A stretch of DNA of 63,476 nt from Saccharopolyspora kobensis. GTDB taxonomy: Bacteria > Actinomycetota > Actinomycetes > Mycobacteriales > Pseudonocardiaceae. The stretch covers positions 1-63,476 of the forward strand of contig NZ_FNVB01000017.1 in the NCBI RefSeq assembly GCF_900108315.1, given 5' to 3'. The translations under genes and the position numbers were made by a program. Position 1 is the first letter of the stretch. Every line of letters starts with the position of its first letter. A model generated the notes under the pieces. That model had not been told where the DNA came from and ran no database searches. It worked only from the letters and a program-made list of their open reading frames with translations. This document shows positions 26,816 to 35,159 of the stretch, one piece after another.

Positions 26816-28042
26816 TCAGTCGCCCGTGGGGACCGTCGTGGGCAGGTCGTTGCTGTTGTACGACGAGGTTTCCGAGGTCGTCGAGGTGTCGGTGCTGCCG
26901 GAACCGCCGATCGAGCTGGCCATCACAATGAAGACCACCACGATGAGCACCAGCGCGACGCCGACCAGCGTCAGCACGATCCACTTCGTCGAACTGCTCG
27001 ACGAGGTGGTCGCGAACGACGAGGAGCCCGCGGGCATCGGCGGGCGCAGCCGCACCGGGTCGTTGCTCGGCGGCGGCAGCGGGCGCGGCGGCTGCTGCGG
27101 GTACGGCGGCCGGTAGCCCTGCGCCGGGATCGGCTGGCTCGGCGGGTACTGCACCGGCTGCGGGCCGGGCATCGGCACGACCGGGCGCGGCTGCGGCGGG
27201 GCGTCGCCCGCGGCCTGCCCGAGCGCGGCGCGCGCGGCCGACACGAGGTCCTGGCAGTTGCTGAAGCGGTGGTCAGCCTTCTTGGCCATGCCACGGCGCA
27301 GCACCTCGTCGATGCCGGCGGGCAGCACCACCAGCGAGGTGACCGGCGGCGGTTCGGCGGCGAGGTGGCCCTGGATGACCTCCTGCACCTGCCCCTGGAA
27401 CGGCGGGCGGCCGGTCAGGCAGGCGAAGAGCATGCAGGCCAGCGCGTACTGGTCGGTGCGGCCGTCCACCGGCTCGCCGCGCAGGTGCTCCGGCGCCGCG
27501 TAGGTGGGCGAGCCGAGGAAGTCGCCGCTGGAGGTGCGGTGGCCGGTCGCGCCGCGCCGGGTCAGCCCGAAGTCGGCCAGGTAGACGTGCTCGTGGACGG
27601 ACTCGCGCGAGGTCACCAGCACGTTGGCCGGCTTCAGGTCGAGGTGCACCAGGCCGCGCTCGTGCAGCATGTCCAGCGCCTCGGAGATCTGCGAGAGCAG
27701 CTCCAGGGTGCGCTTCGGCGAGATCGGCCCGTCCTTGATCAGGCTCGCCAGGTCGGAGCCGTCGACCAGCCGCATCGCGATGAAGAGCATGCCGTCGACC
27801 TCACCGAAGTCGTACAGCGGCACGATGTTGGCGTGGTCGATCGCCGAGGTGTTGCGCGCCTCGTCGACGAAGCGCTCGCGGAACTCGGCATCACCGGTGA
27901 TGTGCTCGCCCATGACTTTCAGGGCGACCTTGCGGCCGAGTCGGACATCGGTGGCGCGGTACATCACGCTCATACCACCGCGACCGAGCACTCCGTCGAT
28001 CTTGTAGTGGCCGAGGCGCTTCCCGGTGAGGTCTTCCGACAC
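26816..28042 (-). CDS. Membrane Ser/Thr protein kinase (PknB-like, non-RD)
   Basis: 408 residues. Kinase domain ~12-270: Gly loop GRGGMSVMYRA, VAIK-type lysine VALKVM, catalytic loop HLDLKPANV, DFG in LADFGLTRR, APE in YAAPEH. The catalytic loop has HLD, not HRD, so it lacks the RD arginine. A Pro/Gln-rich linker (~275-345) leads to one transmembrane helix (~352-375, WIVLTLVGVALVLIVVVFIVM) and a short Ser/Thr-rich outer tail without PASTA domains. GTG start at 28042. It lies directly upstream of groEL on the same strand. Targets unknown. Confidence 0.92.
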   Translation of the reverse strand: MSEDLTGKRLGHYKIDGVLGRGGMSVMYRATDVRLGRKVALKVMGEHITGDAEFRERFVDEARNTSAIDHANIVPLYDFGEVDGMLFIAMRLVDGSDLASLIKDGPISPKRTLELLSQISEALDMLHERGLVHLDLKPANVLVTSRESVHEHVYLADFGLTRRGATGHRTSSGDFLGSPTYAAPEHLRGEPVDGRTDQYALACMLFACLTGRPPFQGQVQEVIQGHLAAEPPPVTSLVVLPAGIDEVLRRGMAKKADHRFSNCQDLVSAARAALGQAAGDAPPQPRPVVPMPGPQPVQYPPSQPIPAQGYRPPYPQQPPRPLPPPSNDPVRLRPPMPAGSSSFATTSSSSSTKWIVLTLVGVALVLIVVVFIVMASSIGGSGSTDTSTTSETSSYNSNDLPTTVPTGD

Positions 28043-28172
28043 GAGCAGCAGCGTAACGGGCCCAGATCACGCTCGTCTCACGGTTGGCGCAGCCGGTCGC
28101 GATCGGCTCCGGTGAGTCCCAGCACAGCGACCCGGCCCCGAAACCGGGAACCGGGCCGCGAGTCGTGCTCGA

Positions 28173-28376
28173 TCAGACCTTGCGGACCCCGTCAGCCTGG
28201 GTGCGGCCGTCACGCCCCGCCTTCACCTCGAATTGCACCCGATCTCCTTCGGAAAGGGTGCGGAAACCCGACATGTCGATGGCGGAGTAATGGACGAACA
28301 CATCAGATCCACCGTCCGTTGCGATGAATCCGTAGCCCTTCTCCGAGTTGAACCATTTGACCGTGCCGACCGCCAC
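28173..28376 (-). CDS. cspA: Cold-shock domain protein
   Basis: 67 residues, a single cold-shock domain: AVGTVKWFNSEKGYGFI (RNP1), VFVHYSAID (RNP2) and EGDRVQFEV. It binds single-stranded RNA/DNA. GTG 28376 is chosen because GAGGAGG lies five bases upstream and it gives the standard CspA length. The 417-base region upstream has no gene, leaving room for the long 5' leader typical of csp genes; none is proven. Confidence 0.95.
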   Translation of the reverse strand: MAVGTVKWFNSEKGYGFIATDGGSDVFVHYSAIDMSGFRTLSEGDRVQFEVKAGRDGRTQADGVRKV

Positions 28377-28793
28377 GGCGTCCTCCTCATGAAAAGTGAT
28401 GCACGGCGCGAACGCCGCTGGAGCAACGGCCACACTACCCCCGAATTCGGGTCTCGTCGCGGGTTCGGCAATGCAACTTTTCCGTTAACGGCTGGGCCGA
28501 ACGGGTGCCGCAACCGGACACCGTCCGTTATCCCGCCGCAATGTTCCCCCAACCGCACCAATCCATTCCGCCCAGAGCGAAAGCACCCGGCGGAGCGCAG
28601 CCTCGGACGGGCCGTCGACCTCGGAGTTCCGCTGATACCGCATCCGCACCCGCAGGTCGTGACCGCGCACTGCACCGGTTGGCGGAATGGCGCCTACCCG
28701 GCCTTTCCCGAACGGGTCAGGCACCGCATTCGGTTTTCGGTTCCGACTTTCGCCATCACCCGAACAGCCGATTGCGCCGGGCGCCCGGTTCGG
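28377..28793. other. Intergenic region upstream of cspA
   Basis: 417 bases between cspA and the AIM24 gene, both on minus. No recognisable protein or strong hairpin was seen. It presumably carries the cspA promoter and leader. Confidence 0.45.
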
Positions 28794-29477
28794 TCAGGAG
28801 CGGGCTCCGAGACCATTTGCCTGGAGCCAGCTGACGAGTCCCCGCGGATTGCGCGTTTGAGTCAGGATCTGCCCCGGTCCGGCGAAATCGAAGACCAGGC
28901 CCTCGCCGCTCTTGAGCGACTGCATCGCGCCCTGGCTCATCTGCCGCAAACGGCTCTGCACCGTATCGGCATAAGCCACCACGTGACCGGTGTCGATCGT
29001 GACGTACTCACCGGGCTGCAGGGTCACCACGTCCAGCGCGCCGTAGCAGGAGACCACCATCGGGCCCTGCCCGGCGGCGTGCGTCATGAACCCGCCCTCG
29101 CCGCCGAAGAGGTTCTTGAACCCGCCCCACTGCGTGTCCAGCTGCACCGTGCTCGCCGAGGCCAGCCAGCAGCCCTTGGTGATGCACCAGCCGACCCGCC
29201 CGTCGAGTTCGAGCACGTTGAGGTCGCCGGGCAGGTTCGGCGCCACGTCCACCCAGCCGCCCTGCTGCGGCGCGGTGAAGGTGGACACGAAGAACGACTC
29301 GCCGCCCAGCGCGGCGCGGGCCAGCGATTTCAGGAAGCCGCCCTGAGCACGGGCGTCGACGGTGACCCCGTAGCTGGTCGCGAGCATCGCGCCGCTCTCG
29401 ACCTGCACCGGTTCGCCCGGCGCCAGCATCAACCTGGCCACCCCGAAGGACGGCGTGTGGCGGGTCCGAACCTGCAC
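28794..29477 (-). CDS. AIM24 family protein
   Basis: 227 residues of the AIM24 (DUF124/TIGR00266-like) beta-sandwich family: VESGAMLATSYGV near the N-terminus, GESFFVSTFTAPQQGGWVDVAP, the Gly-rich GGFKNLFGGEGGFM and the SGEGLVFDFAGPGQILTQTRNP C-terminus. GTG 29477 is chosen because GGGGAGG lies five bases upstream; longer in-frame starts lack support. Function unknown in bacteria. It is divergent from moeA. Confidence 0.85.
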   Translation of the reverse strand: MQVRTRHTPSFGVARLMLAPGEPVQVESGAMLATSYGVTVDARAQGGFLKSLARAALGGESFFVSTFTAPQQGGWVDVAPNLPGDLNVLELDGRVGWCITKGCWLASASTVQLDTQWGGFKNLFGGEGGFMTHAAGQGPMVVSCYGALDVVTLQPGEYVTIDTGHVVAYADTVQSRLRQMSQGAMQSLKSGEGLVFDFAGPGQILTQTRNPRGLVSWLQANGLGARS

Positions 29478-29656
29478 GAATACCTCCCCGTGTTCGACGG
29501 CGCTCGGCTCGACCGGCGCCGCGCACGAGCCACCGGCCTGCGGTTCCCCGAACACGTGCGCCGCGATGACCGGACCGGTCCGAACGCGCTCGGACGAGTC
29601 TGCCACGGCAGGATCCGGTGTCGATTCACACGCCAGTGGCGACAGCGGGGGTGGTG

Positions 29657-30901
29657 ATGGCCGATGATCGGGGCGTGCCGAACGGAACCGGAACACCCGA
29701 TCTGACCGCGGTCGCCGATCACCAGGCGAAAGTCGCGGCGCTGCTGCAGCCGACCCCGGTGCTGGTCAAGCCGCTGGCGGACTGCCTGGGACACGCGCTG
29801 GCCGAGGACCTAGTCGCGCCGATCTCGCTGCCCCCGTTCGACAACTCCGCGATGGACGGTTACGCGGTCCGCTCGGTGGACCTGGTCGACGCGAGCCCGG
29901 AGCAGCCGGTGGAGCTCCCGGTCCAGGAGGACATCCCGGCCGGCCGGATCGACGTGCCGCCGCTGCAGCCCGGCACCGCGCACCGGATCATGACCGGCGC
30001 GCAGATGCCGCCGGGCGCGGACGCGGTGATCCCGGTGGAGCGCACCGACCGGGGCACCGAGCACGTGCGGGCGTTCGCCTCGGTGCAGCCGGGAGCGCAC
30101 GTGCGCCGGGCGGGCGAGGACGTCACCGCGGGTTCGACGGTGCTCACCGCGGGCACCACGCTCGCGGCTGCTCAGCTCGGCGTCGCCGCGGCGATCGGCG
30201 CCGCGCAGCTGCCCGTGCACCGCCCGGTGCGGGTTCTCGTGCTCTCCACCGGTTCGGAGCTGGTCGAGCCCGGTACGGCGTTGCAGCCCGGGCAGATCTA
30301 CGAGTCCAACGGCCTGATGCTCGCCGCCGCGGTGCGCGAGGCAGGGGGCGAGGCGACGCTGCTGCGGTTCGTGCCCGATGACGTCGACGCCTTCCACCGG
30401 GCGCTCGCCCCGCACCTGGCGAGCACCGACCTGCTGATCACCTCCGGCGGGGTGAGCGCTGGCGCGTACGAGGTGGTCAAGGACGCGCTGACCGGCGAGG
30501 GCGTCGAGTTCACCAAGGTCGCGATGCAACCGGGCATGCCGCAGGGCTGCGGGCGCTACCGGGGCGGGATGGCCGTGGTGACGCTGCCGGGCAACCCGGT
30601 CAGCTCGATGGTGTCGTTCGAGGTCTTCGTGCGCCCCGCGCTGCTCGCCGCGGCCGGGCACCGGACGACGCGGCGGCCGGTGCGCCGGGCCGTGCTGACC
30701 GAACCGCTCACCGCGCCCACCGACCGGCGGCAGTACCGGCGCGGCCGGTTCGACCCGGCCACCGGCACCGTCGGACTGCAGGGCGCGCCCGGTTCGCACC
30801 TGCTCGCCGGGCTCGCGCAGGCGAACTGCCTGCTGGAAATCCCCGAGGACGTCACCGAACTCGCTGCGGAGTCCACAGTGGACGTGATGCTGCTGGATTG
30901 A
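29657..30901 (+). CDS. moeA: Molybdopterin molybdenumtransferase
   Basis: 414 residues. MoeA inserts molybdate into adenylylated molybdopterin. Family marks: LPPFDNSAMDGYAVR, HRIMTGAQMPPGADAVIPVE, the MPT-binding STGSELVEPG and LLITSGGVSAGAYEVVKDAL, and TLPGNPVSSMVSFEVFVRP. The ATG at 29657 follows a GGGGGTGG; an in-frame GTG at 29618 is possible. It provides Mo cofactor for enzymes such as the CoxSLM complex in this window. The next gene overlaps its stop by four bases if read from TTG 30898. Confidence 0.93.
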   Translation: MADDRGVPNGTGTPDLTAVADHQAKVAALLQPTPVLVKPLADCLGHALAEDLVAPISLPPFDNSAMDGYAVRSVDLVDASPEQPVELPVQEDIPAGRIDVPPLQPGTAHRIMTGAQMPPGADAVIPVERTDRGTEHVRAFASVQPGAHVRRAGEDVTAGSTVLTAGTTLAAAQLGVAAAIGAAQLPVHRPVRVLVLSTGSELVEPGTALQPGQIYESNGLMLAAAVREAGGEATLLRFVPDDVDAFHRALAPHLASTDLLITSGGVSAGAYEVVKDALTGEGVEFTKVAMQPGMPQGCGRYRGGMAVVTLPGNPVSSMVSFEVFVRPALLAAAGHRTTRRPVRRAVLTEPLTAPTDRRQYRRGRFDPATGTVGLQGAPGSHLLAGLAQANCLLEIPEDVTELAAESTVDVMLLD

Positions 30902-32910
30902 CGGATCCGGCAACGTCGCGAAGACTGCACCACCGTCCCGCCCACCCCTCCGGAGTTCTGCACGTGCGTGGCCCCTGGCGCGCCGCCCTAGCACTGGCGC
31001 TGCACATCGCCTTCTTCGTCGCCCCGATCGCACTGGTCCTCGGCCTGCTCTCGATCGCTGTCGTCACCTTCCGCTACGACCGGACCAGCGGGCTCAAAGC
31101 CGCCGCGGCGGCGCTGGTCGTCGGCGCCCTGTTCGCGGTCGGCCTGCGCGCCGTGCTGCGCTCGCGGGTACGAGCCCGCGGCGTACTGCTGGACCGCGCG
31201 GAGCAACCCCAGCTGTGGCGGATGGCGAACTCCATCGCCGCCTCGGCCGAAGCCCCCGAGCCCGACGAGATCCGGATCACCTCCGAGCCGGTGGTGCTCG
31301 TCCGCGAGGACACCGCGCTGCTCGGCCTGCGCATCCGCACCCGGTACCTGGAGCTCGGGCTGCCGCTGCTGGCGGCGCTCAACGTCAGCGAGCTGCGGGC
31401 CGCGATGGCCCGCGAGATCGGCCGCCTGACCGGGCGAAACCGGCTCACCGTGCTCGCCTACCGCACGTCGGCCAGCGTCGAGCGCACCGCGGCCGGGCTC
31501 ACCGGCGGGCCGACCAAGTGGCTGTTCAACGGGTACGCGCGGGCCTTCACCGCGGTCGCCGCCACCACCGCGCAAGACCTGGAGCTGGCCGCCGACGCGG
31601 TCGCCGTCCGGGAGGCCGGGACCCGCACCGCGGTGCTCGCGCTGCGCAAGGCGGTGGCCGTCGAGATCGGCTGGCGGGAGTACGCCGAGGAGTACCTGAG
31701 CATGGCCACCGCGATCGGCCACGCCCCGGACGTGCTGGTGGGCTTCCGCAACTTCATGGCCCACCCGGCGCGCAAGCCGCGGCTGGCCGAACGCGCCAAG
31801 CAGACCATCGCCGAGGAGCCGCGCACCCGCAGGCGCATCGAGGCGATGAAGCGGATCAAGACCGGCGACCGCGAGATCGACGAGCGGCCCGCGTTCGCCG
31901 TGCTGAAGAACCCGCGCAAGAGCGTGCCCGCGCTGGAGGATCGGCTGCTGGTCGACGGCCTCGACCAGCGGCTGCCGTGGCCGGAGCTGGCGCAGCGGGC
32001 CGGTGCCGCGCACGTCGCCGAGCAGGCCGCGCTGCTCAGCTCCGCGGTGGAGCAGAGCGGGCTGCCGATCGAGCCGTCCATCGCCGGAGTGCTGGCGGCC
32101 ATCCACCGCGGCCAGGGCCGCGACCTGATCAACCCGGTGCTCAACCCCGGGCTGAGCCCGGAGCTCATCGACCAGGCCGCCGAGGACACCCTGGTCGAGC
32201 TGCTCGGCTGCGTCGTGGTGGACGCGCTGGTCTGCGCGCGCCGCGCGCACCACGAGCTGGACTGGGGCGGTCCGCCGCTGGTCCGGCTGGCCAACGGCCA
32301 ACCGCTGGACGCCGACCGGCTGGTGCGGCCCGCGGTGGTCGACCCCCGGCTGATCCCCGGCCTGCACCGCGCGCTGGTCAACCTGGGCGTGCCGCTGAAC
32401 CACGCGCGCCGCCCGGCGGCCGAGCCGGAGCCGGAGCTGGCCGGCATCGTCAGCCCGGTGCAGTGCGCGGGCAGCAGCTACGACCTGTTGGTCACCGACC
32501 GCGGGCTGGTGCTGCTGCCGAGCTCGGCGAGCACCACCAAGCGGCTGCTGGCCGGCACCCTGGCCCGGTTCCGCGAGGCGGAGCTGGAGCAGCTCGGCGA
32601 GCTGGCCGCGACGCCGATCGGCGAGCTCCGCGAGCGCTCCGGCGCGCAGTGGGTGGACAGCCGCGACGTGGCCAGCGCCCGGCTCGACCAGGACCGCGCG
32701 GGCTGGTCGCTGTCGCTGGAGCTGTACCTCGACGAGTACGCGGTGTCCGACCTGGACGACGGCTTGGTGCGCGGCGACGAGGACGGTTCCTCCGAGCTGG
32801 TGCTGCGCAGCAGCGCCGACGGAGTGGAGCACGGCGACCCGTACCGGGGGCTCGGCGAGCTGATGGGCGCGCGAATGAACGTCGAAGAACCGCTTGCCGC
32901 TATCGAGTGA
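30898..32910 (+). CDS. M48-like membrane protein with lost zinc-binding motif
   Basis: Up to 670 residues. Two transmembrane segments lie near the N-terminus (about 29-51 and 65-86). The next part follows the M48 peptidase layout: LLDRAEQPQLWRMANSIAASA, RTRYLELGLPLLAALNVSELRAAMA, then REIGR where active enzymes have HExxH, and DLELAADAVAVREAG where the third ligand block lies. Both zinc histidines are replaced, so it is unlikely to be an active metalloprotease. The C-terminal ~350 residues are unassigned. TTG 30898 overlaps the moeA stop; GTG 30964, with a GGAG upstream, is an alternative. A hairpin terminator follows at 33134-33173. Confidence 0.75.
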   Translation: MTDPATSRRLHHRPAHPSGVLHVRGPWRAALALALHIAFFVAPIALVLGLLSIAVVTFRYDRTSGLKAAAAALVVGALFAVGLRAVLRSRVRARGVLLDRAEQPQLWRMANSIAASAEAPEPDEIRITSEPVVLVREDTALLGLRIRTRYLELGLPLLAALNVSELRAAMAREIGRLTGRNRLTVLAYRTSASVERTAAGLTGGPTKWLFNGYARAFTAVAATTAQDLELAADAVAVREAGTRTAVLALRKAVAVEIGWREYAEEYLSMATAIGHAPDVLVGFRNFMAHPARKPRLAERAKQTIAEEPRTRRRIEAMKRIKTGDREIDERPAFAVLKNPRKSVPALEDRLLVDGLDQRLPWPELAQRAGAAHVAEQAALLSSAVEQSGLPIEPSIAGVLAAIHRGQGRDLINPVLNPGLSPELIDQAAEDTLVELLGCVVVDALVCARRAHHELDWGGPPLVRLANGQPLDADRLVRPAVVDPRLIPGLHRALVNLGVPLNHARRPAAEPEPELAGIVSPVQCAGSSYDLLVTDRGLVLLPSSASTTKRLLAGTLARFREAELEQLGELAATPIGELRERSGAQWVDSRDVASARLDQDRAGWSLSLELYLDEYAVSDLDDGLVRGDEDGSSELVLRSSADGVEHGDPYRGLGELMGARMNVEEPLAAIE

Positions 32911-33098
32911 TCTCGGACCGCAAGTTGATCACTCCCAGTCATGTAACGGGCCGCGAGTATCCTCCGAAAGCGGCTACGGAGTTTGTGTGACGTCAATTAC
33001 ACTGAAACCCGCGTAACGAACAGTCGCGCAGACGCATCTACTAGACGTCCGCTCAACACCACTGCTTGCCCGGTGGGCGGCGGACATTTCGAGGGCCG

Positions 33099-33173
33099 TG
33101 CGCCGTCGGGGGGCGCACGGACCCGCGCGAGCAGGGGCCGTTCGGCGACTACGGGGAGCCGCCGAACGGTCCC
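33099..33173 (+). terminator. Hairpins after the M48-like gene
   Basis: The strong hairpin has arms GGGGCCGTTCGGCG (33134-33147) and CGCCGAACGGTCCC (33160-33173) with one wobble pair, followed by the T-rich stretch TGTTTCTTGTTCT. A second hairpin, CCGTGCGCC/GGCGCACGG, precedes it at about 33099-33120. Together they resemble a terminator. The remainder of the 32911-33414 gap shows no gene. Confidence 0.7.
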
Positions 33174-33414
33174 TGTTTCTTGTTCTCACCCCGTCGGGTG
33201 ACTTCGGGATCAACCCAGCGGTACCATTCCACCGCGCCATATGCGCAGGTCAGCTTGGCTGTTCTTGATCAACTACGCCCCCTGGCGTCGGTTGGCCCGA
33301 GGCGTCCGAGATGCTGTACCGACCACGGCACCGGCCACCGGACCCGAACACCTGCGGGACCGGTGACCGCGCGGCCGCACCAAGGACCCGCCGACGCAGG
33401 GGCGAAGCACCTCG

Positions 33415-34131
33415 ATGAGCACCGCGAAAGAACCGAAGAAGAGCCCGCTGGCCCACCTCGCCGGCCTGGCCCGCGACACCATCCCGCCGATGCACCCGGC
33501 CGGCCGTCCGTTCGTGCTCGGCGCCGCCGCCGCGACCCTCCTGCTGCGCCGCATCTGGCGCCCCGCCGGCGTGCTCGGCGGCGTGCTGACCGCCTGGTGC
33601 GCGTGGTTCTTCCGCGAACCGGCGCGCACCACGCCCAGCCGCGAAGGCCTCGCGGTGGCCCCGGCCGACGGCACGATCTCGCACATCGAGCCCGCCGTGC
33701 CGCCCGCCGAACTCGGCCTCGGCGACGAGCGGATGATCCGGATCAGCGCGTTCCTGACCATCTTCGACGTGCACGTCCAGCGCATCCCGCTGGCCGGGCG
33801 GATCGAGACCATCGCCTACCGGCCGGGCAAGTTCCTCTCCGCCGACCTGGACAAGGCCAGCGAGGACAACGAGCGCAACTCGATGGTCATCCGCGGCGCG
33901 GACGGCACCCGGGTGGCCGTGGTGCAGATCGCGGGCCTGGTGGCCCGGCGCATCGTCTGCTCGGTCGCCGAGGGCGACGTGCTGCCCGCGGGCAGCACCT
34001 ACGGGCTGATCCGCTTCGGCTCCCGCGTGGACCTCTACGTGCCCGCGGGCAGCCGCATCCTGGTCGAGCCCGGCCAGCGCACCATCGGCGGCGAGACGCC
34101 GCTCGCCGAGCTGCCCCAGGGCGACTCATGA
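33415..34131 (+). CDS. psd: Phosphatidylserine decarboxylase
   Basis: 238 residues, short bacterial Psd form: phosphatidylserine to phosphatidylethanolamine, pyruvoyl enzyme at the membrane. N-terminal hydrophobic segments (FVLGAAAATLLL, GVLGGVLTAWCAWFF), FDVHVQRIPLAG, and the self-cleavage region YGLIRFGSRVDLY, where cleavage between Gly and Ser makes the pyruvoyl group. ATGA overlap with pssA shows an operon. Confidence 0.94.
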   Translation: MSTAKEPKKSPLAHLAGLARDTIPPMHPAGRPFVLGAAAATLLLRRIWRPAGVLGGVLTAWCAWFFREPARTTPSREGLAVAPADGTISHIEPAVPPAELGLGDERMIRISAFLTIFDVHVQRIPLAGRIETIAYRPGKFLSADLDKASEDNERNSMVIRGADGTRVAVVQIAGLVARRIVCSVAEGDVLPAGSTYGLIRFGSRVDLYVPAGSRILVEPGQRTIGGETPLAELPQGDS

Positions 34132-35048
34132 GCATGCGGACCACTCCCGGCGTCCGGCTGCTGCCCAACGCGATCACCGTGTTGGCGATGTGCGCCGGGC
34201 TGTCCGCGGTCCAGTTCGCGCTCACCGGCAACCTGCCCGGCGCCATCGGGTCCATCGCGGTCGCCGCGGTGCTCGACGGCCTCGACGGGCGGATCGCCCG
34301 CCTGCTCGACGCCACCTCCAAGATGGGCGCCGAGCTGGACTCGCTGTCCGACGCGATGTCCTTCGGCGTCGCCCCGGCGCTGACGCTCTACGCCTGGCAG
34401 CTGCAGGACAACCGGCTCGGCTGGGTGGCCTCGCTGATCTTCGTGGCGTGCATGGTGCTGCGCCTGGCGCGGTTCAACACGCTGCTGGAGGACGCCGACC
34501 AGCCGCCGTACGCCAAGGAGTTCTTCGTCGGGGTGCCCGCCCCGGCGGCCGGACTGCTCGCGCTGCTGCCGCTCATCATCACCGCGCACTTCGGCCACCC
34601 GGGCTGGTGGGCGGACCAGACCGTGGTGATGATCTGGATGGTGCTGATCGCCGCGCTCGCCGTCAGCCGGGTCCCCACGCTGTCGCTGAAGACCGTCAAG
34701 GTGCCGCCGCGACTGGTCGCGCCGCTGCTGGTGCTGGTGGCGCTGCTGGCCGCCGCGATCATCATGTTCCCGCTGATCTCGCTGGCCATCGCCATGGTGA
34801 TCTACCTGCTGCACGTGCCCTACGCGGTCTACCGGCACAACTGGCTGGCCAACCACCCGGAGGCGTGGGAAGCGCCGCCGCGCGAGCGACGGGCGATCCG
34901 CCGCCGCACCGGTCTCCGCCCGCCCCTGCGCCGCAGCGTGGCGGGCGCGGCGCGGCGCGTGCGACGCCGCTACAGCCACCCGAACGGCCCCCGCCGCAGC
35001 TGGCGCCGCCTGGAGCTCCGCCGCGACCGCAACGACACCAACCGCTGA
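34128..35048 (+). CDS. pssA: CDP-diacylglycerol-serine O-phosphatidyltransferase
   Basis: 306 residues. CDP-alcohol phosphatidyltransferase motif DG(x)2AR(x)8G(x)3D(x)3D is present as DGRIAR...GAELDSLSD. About six to eight membrane helices lie within the first ~235 residues. The last ~65 residues are an Arg-rich cytosolic tail (RRRTGLRPPLRR, RRYSHPNG), longer than in typical PssA. It makes phosphatidylserine, the substrate of Psd encoded just upstream. A palindrome pair lies 30 bases after the stop. Confidence 0.93.
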   Translation: MSMRTTPGVRLLPNAITVLAMCAGLSAVQFALTGNLPGAIGSIAVAAVLDGLDGRIARLLDATSKMGAELDSLSDAMSFGVAPALTLYAWQLQDNRLGWVASLIFVACMVLRLARFNTLLEDADQPPYAKEFFVGVPAPAAGLLALLPLIITAHFGHPGWWADQTVVMIWMVLIAALAVSRVPTLSLKTVKVPPRLVAPLLVLVALLAAAIIMFPLISLAIAMVIYLLHVPYAVYRHNWLANHPEAWEAPPRERRAIRRRTGLRPPLRRSVAGAARRVRRRYSHPNGPRRSWRRLELRRDRNDTNR

Positions 35049-35075
35049 ACCAACCTCCCGTCGCCCTGGGCGACG

Positions 35076-35117
35076 CGATTTCAATTGAAGTTGGACACAC
35101 GACTTCAATTGAAATCG
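35076..35117. repeat. Paired ATTTC-N4-GAAAT palindromes between pssA and the AAA ATPase
   Basis: Sites ATTTCAATTGAAGT (35078-35091) and ACTTCAATTGAAAT (35102-35115) are spaced exactly 24 bp and are mirror images. They lie in the 111-base gap between two plus-strand genes. No central GC hairpin is present. Confidence 0.85.
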
Positions 35118-35159
35118 CAGAACGCTGATGGGGCGGTGGAGCGCGGTTAAGCTCGCGGC

